Below are positions 51,396-60,333 of a stretch of 64,000 bases of DNA, one piece after another. A program made the translations under genes and the position numbers. Position 1 is the first letter of the stretch; every line of letters starts with the position of its first letter. This DNA is from JANQSP01 sp965237565. Its GTDB lineage: Bacteria > Bdellovibrionota > Bdellovibrionia > Bdellovibrionales > UBA1609. Location: NCBI GenBank assembly GCA_965237565.1, contig OZ250145.1, positions 310,001 to 374,000 of the forward strand, read 5' to 3'. Under the pieces are notes generated by a model, which did no database searches, was not told where the DNA came from, and saw only the letters and a program-made list of their open reading frames with translations.

Positions 51396-52295
51396 TCAGG
51401 CACCCCAGAAGAGTAATCCGTAACGTAGTCCAGTTGTAGAAACAATACATCTCTCACATTGGTACTCATTCATAACGTATTTCAATAATCCCAAACCCGC
51501 CAAGATAACATCAGCTCGATGGGAGGGCATACCAGGTAAAAGAAGTCTTTCATCTTTAGAAAGATGAGAGAGACGATCCCACCAAAACTCTATCCTAGAA
51601 AGTGAAAGATCGTCTCCATGCACTTGGCTACAATCATTAGTTTGTTTCTCTAAACACGCAATAGTTGTTGGAGTGCCCGCAGTGGCTACCATAATCTTAG
51701 CTTCTGAAAAAAGGGAGGAGAAAGGAAGAGACACATGGGAAGCAATCTCTTCAAATAATTGATCCATCTCTTCTTTTAGCGGAGGGTCACGATGAATAAA
51801 TTTTTCTGTCAAATTTACAGAGCCAATGGGCCAACTAAAAAAATCATTATCTTTCCAACTGATTTCCGTAGAAGCTCCTCCGATATCCAATACCAAAGCT
51901 TTTAAAGGGTCTACAGACAACTGAAACAAAGCACCCTTTCGAGTGATGTTCGCTTCCTCTTTGGCAGAAAGAATTTCTACAGAAAATCCGTATTTTTCCC
52001 CTAGGGAAATTAGCTTCTTAGAATTTTTTGCCAAACGAGCGGTCGCGGTCGCCACACATTTAATCTGGCTTACTTGATGAGACTGAATCAAACTTCTAGC
52101 CTGTTTAAAAAAATCTTCTTGCCTTTTTAGAGCTTGATCAGAAATTTCTTCTCTGTGCTTTAGCCCCTCCGCCAATCGAGTAAAGTGCAAAACATCTTCT
52201 AAAATTTCTGGAGAAGCATTTAAATTATCATTAAAAAAGCTAGCAATCAACAGCAAAGAAGTATTGGAACCCAAATCCAAGCTAGCTTTTATCAA
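51396..52295 (-). CDS. Ppx/GppA phosphatase family protein
   Basis: This 299-residue ASKHA-fold protein has the phosphate-1 motif ASLDLGSNTSLLLI, the CVATATARLAKNS strand, and the phosphate-2 motif LVLDIGGASTEISW, with the adenosine-type motif ATAGTPTTIACL. It matches the N-terminal two domains of exopolyphosphatase/guanosine pentaphosphate phosphohydrolase and is of the short (about 300-residue) kind lacking the HD domain. A role in polyphosphate or (p)ppGpp metabolism is the family inference. It overlaps the gatB end by four bases. Confidence 0.85.
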   Translation of the reverse strand: MIKASLDLGSNTSLLLIASFFNDNLNASPEILEDVLHFTRLAEGLKHREEISDQALKRQEDFFKQARSLIQSHQVSQIKCVATATARLAKNSKKLISLGEKYGFSVEILSAKEEANITRKGALFQLSVDPLKALVLDIGGASTEISWKDNDFFSWPIGSVNLTEKFIHRDPPLKEEMDQLFEEIASHVSLPFSSLFSEAKIMVATAGTPTTIACLEKQTNDCSQVHGDDLSLSRIEFWWDRLSHLSKDERLLLPGMPSHRADVILAGLGLLKYVMNEYQCERCIVSTTGLRYGLLFWGA

Positions 52296-53722
52296 GACTT
52301 TAGTTTTTCCTTCAGAATGTGGTGAAGTGTTTCTGGATCAGCTTGACCTTTACTTTCTTTCATTATCTCTCCGACAAAAAAGCCAAAGAGCTTTTCTTTT
52401 CCGTTCTTATAGCTTTCTTTTTGCTTTGGAAATTTAGCGATCACCAAATCCGCCCATGAAGATAGCACATCTGGTTCGCTGATTTTTTTCAATTGCAATC
52501 TCTCAATTACCTGACAGCAAGTTTCCCCTTTCTTCCACATTTCATTAAAAACTGTTTTGGCTATTTTCCCAGAAATTTTTTTTCTATCAATCATCTTGAT
52601 CATTTCTCCCAAATGAGAAGCAGAAACTGGGCAGAGGCTGATGTCTTGTTTATTGGCATGAAGCTTGGCCAATACCTCGTTGATCAACCAGTTAGCGCAA
52701 AGTTTGGCATGAGAGGCCACCTTGACCATTTGTTCAAAATAATCTGCCAAGGTATTTTCTTCTGCAATCAACTTTGCCGTTTCTTTTTTTAGTTTGTATT
52801 GATCTTGAAAACGATCTGCTTTTTCCAAAGGTAATTCTGGAATTTTTTTCTGGCATTCTTCAATCCACTGATCAGACAAATGAATAGGAAGCAAATCAGG
52901 ATCAGCAAAATAACGATAGTCACTCGCCTCTTCCTTGGAACGCAAAAGAAAAGTTTTGTTCTTCACAGAATCATAAAGACGGGTTTCCTGATGCAAACTC
53001 CCTCCACTTTCTAAAGTATCTATCTGTCTTTTTATCTCATACTCAATAGCCCTTTCGATGAAGCGAAAGGAATTGAGATTTTTTAATTCGGTACGAATTC
53101 CCAACTTAGAATCGGAAGTTTTTTTCACACTTACATTACAGTCAAATCGCAAAGATCCCTCTTCCAGATTTCCATCGCAGACATTTAAGTATTTTAATAT
53201 TTTTCGAATCGAACGAGCCATTTCTCCTGCTTCTTGAGCGGAGTGAATCTCTGGCTCTGAAACAATCTCCACCAAAGGGATTCCAGCACGATTGAAGTTA
53301 ACGAGCGAGTAAGAATCTTTATGGTGAAATCTCCCTGCATCCTCTTCTATATGAATCCTTTGGATGCTGACTTTTTTTCTTGTACCATCACAGTCAAATT
53401 CCACGTAGCCTGCTTCACAAAGAGGGTCCTTATATTGAGAAATTTGATACCCTTTGGGCAAATCTGGATAAAAATAATTCTTTCTGGCAAAGATAGATTG
53501 TTTATTGATACGACAATGAAAAGCTAGACCCACCAAACAAGAATATTCGAGAACTTTTTTATTAAAGGATGGCAAAGTTCCAGGAAGAGCGAGTGTAATG
53601 GGATGAATGTGAGCATTTTCCATTTCCGAAAACTTCGCAGAGTCTGGTGAAAAAGCTTTGCTTTCAGTTAGAAGTTGGGCGTGAACTTCTAAACCAATGA
53701 CTGGACACCACTTCTCAAGCAT
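52292..53722 (-). CDS. gatB: Asp-tRNA(Asn)/Glu-tRNA(Gln) amidotransferase subunit B
   Basis: GatB binds the misacylated tRNA and activates it by phosphorylation. The ATG at 53722 is preceded by AGAGGA at seven bases and is preferred over one 15 bases upstream. The 476 residues start with WCPVIGLEVHAQLLTESK, contain NYFYPDLPKGYQISQYK, RIHIEEDAGRF, FNRAGIPLVEIVSEPEI and LRFDCNVSVK, and end with the helical tail/YqeY domain (INEVLAKLH onwards). It overlaps gatA by eight bases. It is part of gatC-gatA-gatB. Confidence 0.97.
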   Translation of the reverse strand: MLEKWCPVIGLEVHAQLLTESKAFSPDSAKFSEMENAHIHPITLALPGTLPSFNKKVLEYSCLVGLAFHCRINKQSIFARKNYFYPDLPKGYQISQYKDPLCEAGYVEFDCDGTRKKVSIQRIHIEEDAGRFHHKDSYSLVNFNRAGIPLVEIVSEPEIHSAQEAGEMARSIRKILKYLNVCDGNLEEGSLRFDCNVSVKKTSDSKLGIRTELKNLNSFRFIERAIEYEIKRQIDTLESGGSLHQETRLYDSVKNKTFLLRSKEEASDYRYFADPDLLPIHLSDQWIEECQKKIPELPLEKADRFQDQYKLKKETAKLIAEENTLADYFEQMVKVASHAKLCANWLINEVLAKLHANKQDISLCPVSASHLGEMIKMIDRKKISGKIAKTVFNEMWKKGETCCQVIERLQLKKISEPDVLSSWADLVIAKFPKQKESYKNGKEKLFGFFVGEIMKESKGQADPETLHHILKEKLKS

Positions 53723-55187
53723 TTGGCATCCTCTCATGTATATTCAACTCTTTTTGAATAAAAAGAGCTGCGTTGAACAAACTTTGTTCGTCAAAGTGAT
53801 TTCCTATCAGCTGCACTCCAATGGGCAGTTGTTGAGAGGAAAAACCAGCAGGAACCGAAATAGAGGGAACTCCAGTCAAATTGGACAAAACGGTAAAGCT
53901 GTCACTGGTGTAAGAGTTCAAGCTACCGGCTGAATTTTCTCCAATTTTCCAAGCCGGAGAAGCACAAACTGGAGCGATAAGAATAGAAACTTTAGAAAAT
54001 ATTTTTATCAACTGGTCTCGCATCTGTCGACGAATTTGACAGGCTTTATTGTAATATTCATCATAATAACCCTGAGATAAACAATAAGTTCCCATTAAAA
54101 TTCTTCTTTTTACTTCAGAACCAAAACCCTCTCCCCTATTTTGGGAATAAAAATCTTCGATATTGGCCGATAACTGGGATGCAAGATGAGAACGATACCC
54201 ATAAGGGATTCCACTGTAACGGGCCAAATTGCTAGAAGCCTCACTGGTAGACACAAGGTAATAAACAGGAATCATCATCTCCATCAACGGCAAAGATACC
54301 TCTTCGATCAAGGCCCCTGCTTTTTGAAAAAGATCCACTGTTTGTTTTAGGATTTTCATTACGTTGGGAGAACAAAATTTTTCACAATCTTTTTTATTTA
54401 ACCAAGCTATTTTTAAAGATTTCACATCCGTATTTAGTTTTTCAGACCAAGAAGGAACTTTTTGCAAAACACTCGTACTATCTTTTTCATCTCTTCCAGA
54501 AATCACTTCCAAAATGCGGGCACTATCTTCCACACACAAAGTCATTGGTCCTGCCTGATCCAAAGAAGAAGCATAAGCAATCATTCCATAACGACTCACT
54601 CGACCATAGGTGGGCTTCATCCCAACCAAGTGACAAAAGGAAGAAGGTTGCCGCACAGAACCTCCGGTATCTGTTCCCAATGTTGCGGCACAAAACCTCA
54701 AGGAAGTCGCCACTGCACAGCCACCACTGGAACCTCCAGGCACATGCTCACGATTCCATGGATTGAAAGAAGGACCAAAAGCAGAATTTTCGTTGCTATT
54801 CCCCATGGCAAATTCATCCTGATTGCATTTTCCTAATATTAAAGCTCCCGCTTCTTCTAAGCGATTAACAACCTCTGCAGAATAAGGCGGAACAAAATTT
54901 TCAAGCATTTTTGAAGCGGCTGTTGTCCGAATCCCCTTGGTACAAAAAATATCTTTCAATAAAATAGGAACCCCCAACAAAGGTAGTTTTTTGTATTCAT
55001 CCAAGTTATCATCTATTTGCTTCGCTTTTTCCAAAACAGATTCACTGACTGTTAAAACAGCGTTCAGCTTGGGGTTCAATCTTTCGATACGACTAAGATA
55101 AAACTGACAGATTTCTCTAGCTGAATATTTTTTTTGTCGAACTCCATCAACAATATCTGTTATTTTATTTCTCAATAATTGTTCCAT
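53715..55187 (-). CDS. gatA: Asp-tRNA(Asn)/Glu-tRNA(Gln) amidotransferase subunit A
   Basis: GatA is the glutaminase subunit of the amidase-signature family. The catalytic triad is visible: lysine in PILLKDIFCTKG, the cis-serine in TDTGGSVRQPSSF, and the nucleophilic serine of GSDTGGS-type context, preceded by PGGSSGGCAVATS (cysteine in place of the common serine or alanine). KPTYGRVSRYGMIAYASSLDQAGP follows. The ATG at 55187 (490 residues) lies four bases after the gatC stop; another start at 55205 would overlap gatC. Confidence 0.97.
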   Translation of the reverse strand: MEQLLRNKITDIVDGVRQKKYSAREICQFYLSRIERLNPKLNAVLTVSESVLEKAKQIDDNLDEYKKLPLLGVPILLKDIFCTKGIRTTAASKMLENFVPPYSAEVVNRLEEAGALILGKCNQDEFAMGNSNENSAFGPSFNPWNREHVPGGSSGGCAVATSLRFCAATLGTDTGGSVRQPSSFCHLVGMKPTYGRVSRYGMIAYASSLDQAGPMTLCVEDSARILEVISGRDEKDSTSVLQKVPSWSEKLNTDVKSLKIAWLNKKDCEKFCSPNVMKILKQTVDLFQKAGALIEEVSLPLMEMMIPVYYLVSTSEASSNLARYSGIPYGYRSHLASQLSANIEDFYSQNRGEGFGSEVKRRILMGTYCLSQGYYDEYYNKACQIRRQMRDQLIKIFSKVSILIAPVCASPAWKIGENSAGSLNSYTSDSFTVLSNLTGVPSISVPAGFSSQQLPIGVQLIGNHFDEQSLFNAALFIQKELNIHERMPNA

Positions 55188-55191
55188 TCGA

Positions 55192-55500
55192 TCAGTCCAA
55201 TACAAGAGGGACTTTATGCTCTCGACCTAAAAGCTCTGGTGCCAAATCCAAAAGCTCTTCGCACTTTTCCCAAGATTTTTGTTTATCCTTCCTCAAATGA
55301 ATTTTCTCATCACCATCACTATCTCCCTTCAATCCTTCCAAAGGATGAACAAGGGGCTTTGTGTTTTTTGTTTGCACAGAAGATATTTTATTAAAATACT
55401 TAAAAATCAAATCCAGTTGCTTTGCCATTTTCTTTTGTTCAGACTCAGACAAATGAATGCGAGCCAAACAAGCAATCTTTGATAGTTCCTTTTGGTTCAT
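55192..55500 (-). CDS. gatC: Asp-tRNA(Asn)/Glu-tRNA(Gln) amidotransferase subunit C
   Basis: GatC stabilises the GatAB complex. The 102-residue protein has the family helix IACLARIHLSESEQKKMAKQ followed by LIFKYFNKISSVQTKNTKPLVHPL. AGAGG lies eight bases before the ATG. It is the first gene of gatC-gatA-gatB and is divergent from ligA, with about 180 noncoding bases between them. Confidence 0.95.
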   Translation of the reverse strand: MNQKELSKIACLARIHLSESEQKKMAKQLDLIFKYFNKISSVQTKNTKPLVHPLEGLKGDSDGDEKIHLRKDKQKSWEKCEELLDLAPELLGREHKVPLVLD

Positions 55501-55682
55501 GAAAACCCCTCTTTCCTTTAAAAACGAAATTTTTTCTTTTCGTTTAATTGTTTTTGAGTCTTTTCCACTGATGTGTTAGGTTTCCTTCAAAGACTCTGTT
55601 TAAAATAGTGAATGATAAAAATAACAACCTAATGGAAATATAAAAACTTAATCTTTTGTCATCAACAACAAATATGAGTTTT

Positions 55683-57808
55683 ATGAAAAAAAAAAAAAAA
55701 TTCCGAAGAGACTGATAGAGTTAAGAGACCAAATTCGTAAATACGACCATTCTTATTACAAATTGGATCAACCTGAGTTTAGCGATTACGATTATGACCA
55801 ATTGATGAACAAGCTCATCGAGTTGGAAAAAAAGCACCCAAAGTGGGTGGATGCCAATTCTCCCAGTCAAAGAGTTCCAGGGAAAATTTTGAGCTTTTTT
55901 AAAAAAGTCTCTCACAAAACTCCCATGCTATCCTTGCAAAACACTTACAAAGAGGAGGAAATTCTTTCTTTTTATGAGAAAACCCTCAAACGTCTTCAGA
56001 CAAAAAAAACGACTTTCTTAGTGGAACCAAAATTTGATGGAGTGGCCATCGAGCTGATCTACGAAAAAGGACGCTTAATAAAATGCCTCACTCGGGGAGA
56101 TGGATCGCAAGGAGAAGATGTTTCAGAAAATGCAAAGACCATCAGGTCCATACCCATGCAAGTGAAAACCCCTTTGAATCTTTTAGAAGTTCGAGGGGAG
56201 ATTCTTTTATTTAAGGAAGATTTTAAAAAAATCAATATCTATCAAGAGGAACAAGGACTCACTCATTTTGCCAACCCTCGAAACATGGCCGCTGGTAGTT
56301 TGAGACAATTGGATCCAAAAGTTACTGCTAGCAGACCTCTGAAATTTTTTGCTCATTCTGCAGGCTTGATGAAAGGAGGGGGTTTTCAGAGCCAAAGCGA
56401 ATTTTTAAAACAAATAAGGCTTTTGGGATTTCCCGTTTTGCCGGTTTTTAATTTTTTGCAATTTAAGCAAAAAATAAGAAAAAAAACTTTTATTGCCAAC
56501 GTAATCTGCAAAAACTCAGAAGAAATTTTGAAATGTTTTCGGATCATGGAAAAGCAAAAAAAACAATTGCCATTTGAAATAGATGGAATGGTTTTGAAGC
56601 TCAATCTTTTCGAAGAGCAAAAAAAACTAGGTTCTATCAGTCGCTCCCCTCGTTGGGCGAGAGCAAGTAAATTCCAGCCCGAAAGAGCTTTTACTTCTGT
56701 GACAGCCATTCAATTGCAGTTGGGTCGCACAGGAGTTTTAACTCCCGTCGCAAAACTCAAACCGGTGAAAATAGAGGGAGTGCAAATCTCCCAAGCTACT
56801 CTTCACAATCAATCAGAAATCAGCAGAAAAGATATCCGTGTGGGAGATGAAGTCCTTGTTGCAAGAGCTGGTTCTGTCATTCCGGAAATCATAAAGGTTC
56901 AATTATCAAAAAGAAAAAAATCGGCCAAAATTTTTAAAATGCCAAGTCATTGTCCTTCTTGTTCCTCAGAGCTTGTTACAAAAAACGACATGGTTTTTTG
57001 TCCAAAATCTCGTTGCCCGGATGTGGTTTTGCAGTCCTTGATTCACTTTGTGTCGAAAAAAGCGATGAACATTGAATCCTTGGGCATTAAAATAATGACT
57101 CAACTTTTTAAACAAAAACAAGTTCAAAATTTCTCAGACATTTATCAGTTATCCAAGAAGAAATTGCTTCAAATAGAGGGACAAGGTGAAAAATCCAGCT
57201 CTCGAATTTTGGACAGCATTGAAAAAAGTAAAACGGTTTTTTTGCCAGCTTTTATCTTTGCCTTGGGTATTCGACACATTGGAGAAAGAACGGCTTTTTT
57301 GTTGAGTCAATTTTTTGCTCAAAAAGCAAAAAAATCTTCGGTAAAAAACTCTTCTCCCCTTTGGCCCACTTCTTTGTTGCTAATGAGCCAAGCCGACTTA
57401 GAAAAATTGAAAGCCATTGATGAAATTGGAGAAACTTTAGCTAGCTCCATACATGAAAGCTTTCAAAAAAAATCATTGAAAAAGGAGATAGATTTGCTTT
57501 TTCGCTTGGGCTTGAAAATTCAAAATCCCATTTTGAGAAAAAATGCTCCCCTATCCGGTCAATTTTTGGCCATCACTGGATCTTTACCCCAAGCCCGATC
57601 AGAAGTAAAAAATCTCATTTTATCTTTGGGAGGAAATTTTCAAAACCAAGTGAATCAAAAAACCAACCTCTTACTCGCTGGCAAATCAAAGACTACGTCT
57701 GAAAAGCTGGAAAAAGCCAAACAACTTGGGACCAAAATAATGGACTGGAACAGTTTTCAGCAAAAATTTTTGACCCGACTGACTTTTTATTCCTCTAAAG
57801 AGGACTGA
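55683..57808 (+). CDS. ligA: NAD-dependent DNA ligase LigA, start out of frame across an A15 tract
   Basis: LigA seals nicks in DNA during replication. The open frame is 700 residues or so once the N terminus is included. It has IELRDQIRKYDHSYYKLDQPEFSD (N-terminal Ia domain), FLVEPKFDGVAIELIYEKGR with the adenylated lysine, NPRNMAAGSLRQLD, GVLTPVAKLKPV, the zinc finger (CPSC, then C near VFCPKSRCPDV), helix-hairpin-helix repeats and a C-terminal BRCT domain. The family N-terminal helix is read only in the frame +1 to the two ATGs at 55674 and 55683; an uninterrupted run of 15 A follows the second ATG (55686-55700). With one more A the ATG would be in frame. No other start codon precedes the domain. 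Confidence 0.9.
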
Positions 57809-57999
57809 GTGAGTTGAAAGCTGACTTTTGGAACATGAGCCATTTTGACTGTTTTTAATTTGTTAGCAATGACATTATCAGCAGCTTTTTGACAAATCTT
57901 CTCAAATTCCCCACTTAGAGCTTTAATGGCCTCTTCGGAAGTTTTTAGACCACGAGTTTTAAATAAATCCTTCGTTTTTTTCACAATAATTAAAGACAT
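57787..57999 (-). CDS. Bacterial histone-fold protein (HBb-like)
   Basis: From the ATG at 57997-57999, with GGAGA five bases upstream, the product is 70 residues. It aligns along its length with the Bdellovibrio HBb type of single histone fold: an initial IIVKKTKDLFKTRG, then LKTSEEAIKALSGEFEKICQKAADNVIANK as the central helix, then the loop KLKTVKMAHVPK, equivalent to the KTVMARDI segment of HBb and to RKTVKAEDI of archaeal histones. Such proteins bind and bend DNA or coat it edge-on. Basic residues are concentrated at both ends and in the second loop. It ends inside the 3' end of ligA (22-base convergent overlap). Confidence 0.8.
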   Translation of the reverse strand: MSLIIVKKTKDLFKTRGLKTSEEAIKALSGEFEKICQKAADNVIANKLKTVKMAHVPKVSFQLTQSSLEE

Positions 58000-58032
58000 C
58001 ACTTTCTCCTTTTTGAATAAACCATCACCTTT

Positions 58033-58058
58033 ATTATAGAAAAATGACTTAATGTCCA
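58033..58058 (-). promoter_or_regulatory. Candidate promoter of the histone gene
   Basis: On the minus strand TATAAT (58033-58038) lies 33 bases before the ATG and TGGACA (58053-58058) upstream. Their spacing of 14 is short, but TGGACA is 16 bases from an overlapping TAATAA. A short leader and strong ribosome-binding site fit abundant expression. Confidence 0.45.
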
Positions 58059-58065
58059 GAAACAA

Positions 58066-58541
58066 AACTAATTTTTTTTACATATTTGAGAAAAAAACAA
58101 GCTTTTAAGGCGTTTTTTCGGGCAAAATGGCTTCATCCACTCGATAAAAATCATCTGAAAAACGCTGGCTGGGGTGCAAACCACAGAAATGGACGACATT
58201 CAATGGGATGAAAGTTACGTCAATACACATAAAGCTATTTCATTAACTTAGGATTCACATTACTTTCTCGATCCCACCTTACCCAGTTGCCATGGTCATC
58301 GAACCAATCAATCGATCTATTTCACAGTGCCATTATTATGCGAAGTGTTTTCATCCGAAGTGCCACCTTCCCCAAGGCCATATTTTCAAGTACCTCATTT
58401 CCAAGTGCCACCTAGCCAAGTACCAGCATTCCAAGTGCCAGCATTCCAACGACCATAATGCCAGATGATTTTGATCTTTCCACGGTCTTTTTAACTCCAC
58501 CGTTTCATATTCGACATCAATCAATAGATCCTCATATTTTG
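58066..58541. other. Noncoding or decayed region before the cassette array
   Basis: The region between the histone gene and the first cassette holds no gene I can support. At about 58187-58245 a short frame reading EMDDIQWDE...THK faintly recalls the DEMES-HTK segment of some transposases but is only about 25 codons long and then stops. From 58341 a degenerate 15-bp repeat follows. Confidence 0.35.
58341..58460. repeat. Degenerate 15-bp tandem repeat, eight copies
   Basis: Units starting at 58341, 58356, 58371, 58386, 58401, 58416, 58431 and 58446 share the core CCAAGTGCCA with substitutions. Because 15 is five codons, every frame shows a pentapeptide pattern. One plus frame (58292-58468, 58 codons) is open and reads as Cys/His-rich SKCxH-like units; another reads PSxSI. 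I cannot tell which, if any, is translated. Confidence 0.75.
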
Positions 58542-58610
58542 CTTTGGTCTCAAGTATGCCATTCATTCTTGTTACAGTTAGTGAAAAAATTACACGATTT
58601 TTGATTGTTC

Positions 58611-58638
58611 TTGCACTAAAAGGAAAATTTAATAGGAT
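58611..58638 (+). promoter_or_regulatory. Candidate promoter of gene A (cassette 1; repeated in the others)
   Basis: TTGCAC followed after 16 bases by TAGGAT, 50 bases before the ATG. The same pair occurs upstream of A2 (from 60257) and, with one A in place of G in the spacer, of A3 (from 61903). Each box matches consensus at four of six positions. Confidence 0.35.
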
Positions 58639-58687
58639 AGAGCTTGTAAAAAGTGCCTGTTTTTCATTTTTATATAGGAGTTGCAAA

Positions 58688-59602
58688 ATGAGATTTCGTG
58701 GAACTAGCTGGGTGGGAAATTCTTGTGTAAAAAAGCTTCTTCCTTGGTCTGTTTGCTTCCTCTCAGCACTCACTTCCTTCCATGCACTTGGTCTTTCTTG
58801 CAATCCTGATCCTGAAAACAGCTACGACGTCATGAAATCACACATGGAGCATATTGAGTGGAAAGCACATTACACCGATGCATATCTTAAGTTTGGACTG
58901 AGCATCCTTTGTTTAAATGACAACCAAAGAAGCAAAGTACAGCAAAGCTTTGAAAGTGGAATGGGGCATATACAACATGCGGCAGATAGAGATGATATAA
59001 TGGGGCTTTATTTTATGGGCGTATATGAAAAAACGGATGGCAATTTTGATCGTTCGACCAGTAGTAACCTTCAAAAATTAAGCAATGCCATTCACTACCT
59101 AAAAAAAGCGCGTGATTTGATCGTAGCGAACCCCCGCTACCCAGATGGTACAACAACTACAACAATAGTATATGAAAAAACAAAGGCAGAGGTCCCCATC
59201 AGTTTGGTCATTTTTTCTAAAATCAATCATTTGTATCAAATGGTATATGTGAGAGAACTTGAGACCGATAGAGAAAGTGGGAATCCTGAACACAAAGACA
59301 CTGTGGCTCTTCTTACTGATTTAGAAAACTCTACCAGTAAGTGCCTAGCTTTTCAAACATCAGTCTCACTTTGGACTCAGAAAGAAAAGGCCATTCAATT
59401 TAGAGATATTAATTGTGGGGCCTATGGAGATTTTGCTGAAAAAGTTCGCACCATTGAAAAAGAGCGTTTGGCAGTCGCAAGCAATTGCCAGCCAGTGGAT
59501 AAACTGAAAAATTGTAAAGAATATTTAGATGTTGAAGATAAAATAAATGCTGTGTTCAAAAAGAAAAAGAATAGACTTAAACCGCTCAAGGATCTGTTTT
59601 GA
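58688..59602 (+). CDS. Cassette gene A1: secreted helical protein, unknown family
   Basis: The ATG at 58688 has AGGAG seven bases upstream; a longer open frame from 58544 has no such site. The 304-residue product has an N-terminal signal-like segment (about residues 1-36: LLPWSVCFLSALTSFHALG) and is then mostly helical. Segments such as FGLSILCLNDNQRSKVQQSF and AIHYLKKARDLIVANPRYPDG look TPR/SEL1-like, but no repeat family is certain. A threonine stretch (TTTTTIVYEK) lies near residue 173 and the C terminus is basic (KKKKNRLKPLKDLF). Five cysteines remain after the signal. Probably exported to the periplasm or surface. It does not resemble any family I know. Confidence 0.75.
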   Translation: MRFRGTSWVGNSCVKKLLPWSVCFLSALTSFHALGLSCNPDPENSYDVMKSHMEHIEWKAHYTDAYLKFGLSILCLNDNQRSKVQQSFESGMGHIQHAADRDDIMGLYFMGVYEKTDGNFDRSTSSNLQKLSNAIHYLKKARDLIVANPRYPDGTTTTTIVYEKTKAEVPISLVIFSKINHLYQMVYVRELETDRESGNPEHKDTVALLTDLENSTSKCLAFQTSVSLWTQKEKAIQFRDINCGAYGDFAEKVRTIEKERLAVASNCQPVDKLKNCKEYLDVEDKINAVFKKKKNRLKPLKDLF

Positions 59603-59650
59603 GCGTATTCTTTTTAGATCTCACAAAAAAAATTATTTAGAAAAAAGCTA

Positions 59651-59670
59651 AAAAGACCGACTGGTCTTTT
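59651..59670 (+). terminator. Hairpin ending at the start codon of gene B (cassette 1)
   Basis: AAAAGACC-GACT-GGTCTTTT is a perfect 8-bp stem with a 4-base loop and a U run. It could be a rho-independent terminator for A that limits B expression, or an RNA structure controlling B. The ATG of B1 is the next base. Same element at 61297-61316 in cassette 2. Confidence 0.5.
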
Positions 59671-60063
59671 ATGCTTAGGCTTTTTTTGTTCTTGTTTTTT
59701 TTCTCCCTAATTGGCAAGCATCATGCTTACGGAACAAGTTTTGATTTCTCTTCTGAACATAATTTAGAAAATTCTTCGCAAGAAGCCGAAGCTTGTCAAA
59801 GTCGTTGTGAATCCAATCTCCACACACAAGCAAACGCCTGTGACTCCCACATAGACAGTGCATTCTGCACACAAGCTTGTGGTGAGAGGGGTGATTATTC
59901 TGTCGCAGAGCCATCTACATTCAACCAACAACTACAAGCTAGTGCCAGCTTTCAAAACTGTATCGAACAAAATACCCAACAAGTAAAAGACTCCACAGAA
60001 AACAATTGCCTCAATCAAATTAGAGCGATTCAAAACCAAAAACTTGTTGTCTTGAGCCTTTAA
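59671..60063 (+). pseudogene. Cassette gene B1: truncated secreted Cys-rich protein
   Basis: The frame encodes a signal peptide (MLRLFLFLFFFSLIGKHHAYG) and about 110 mature residues with spaced cysteines (CQSRCESN, FCTQACGERGDYS). It ends at a TAA reached only because of a deletion. Compared with B3, 120 bases (40 codons) are missing between two TGTCAAA copies, and 313 bases are missing between two CAAAAAC copies, which shifts the frame to LVVLSL-stop. The remaining 3' part is noncoding remnant. It may still make a 130-residue secreted peptide. There is no Shine-Dalgarno before the ATG. Confidence 0.7.
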
Positions 60064-60333
60064 AGTGCAGTAATGTAGATGTGCAAGGGATGATGGGGTA
60101 GGACAGAATGCAAGTGACAATTAGGAGAGCAGTCCTGATGTGACATATATCCCCTACAAAAGTGGCCTTGAGTACGGCCATTGCTGATTTTGGTCTCAAG
60201 TATGCCATTCATTCTTGTTACAGTTAGTGAAAAAATTACACGATTTTTGATTGTTCTTGCACTAAAAGGAAAATTTAATAGGATAGAGCTTGTAAAAAGT
60301 GCCTGTTTTTCATTTTTATATAGGAGTTGCAAA

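Noticed and set aside
50912..51416. Hydrophobic and serine-rich plus-strand frames
   Set aside because: They are complements of the E/D-rich low-complexity part of the LysM lipoprotein gene.
58187..58245. Short frame resembling a transposase DEMES-HTK segment
   Set aside because: It is about 25 codons, flanked by stops, with no terminal inverted repeats or target duplication; similarity is too weak to annotate an insertion sequence.
1..58500. Prophage or mobile element in the housekeeping part
   Set aside because: No integrase, transposase, phage structural gene or attachment duplication was seen; gene order and composition look chromosomal.
58351..58803. 150-codon open frame on the minus strand with W-x-L-E pentapeptides
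   Set aside because: It is antisense to the start of A1 and to the 15-bp repeat. The same antisense frame recurs behind A2 and A3 because those sequences are copies. No ribosome-binding site supports it.
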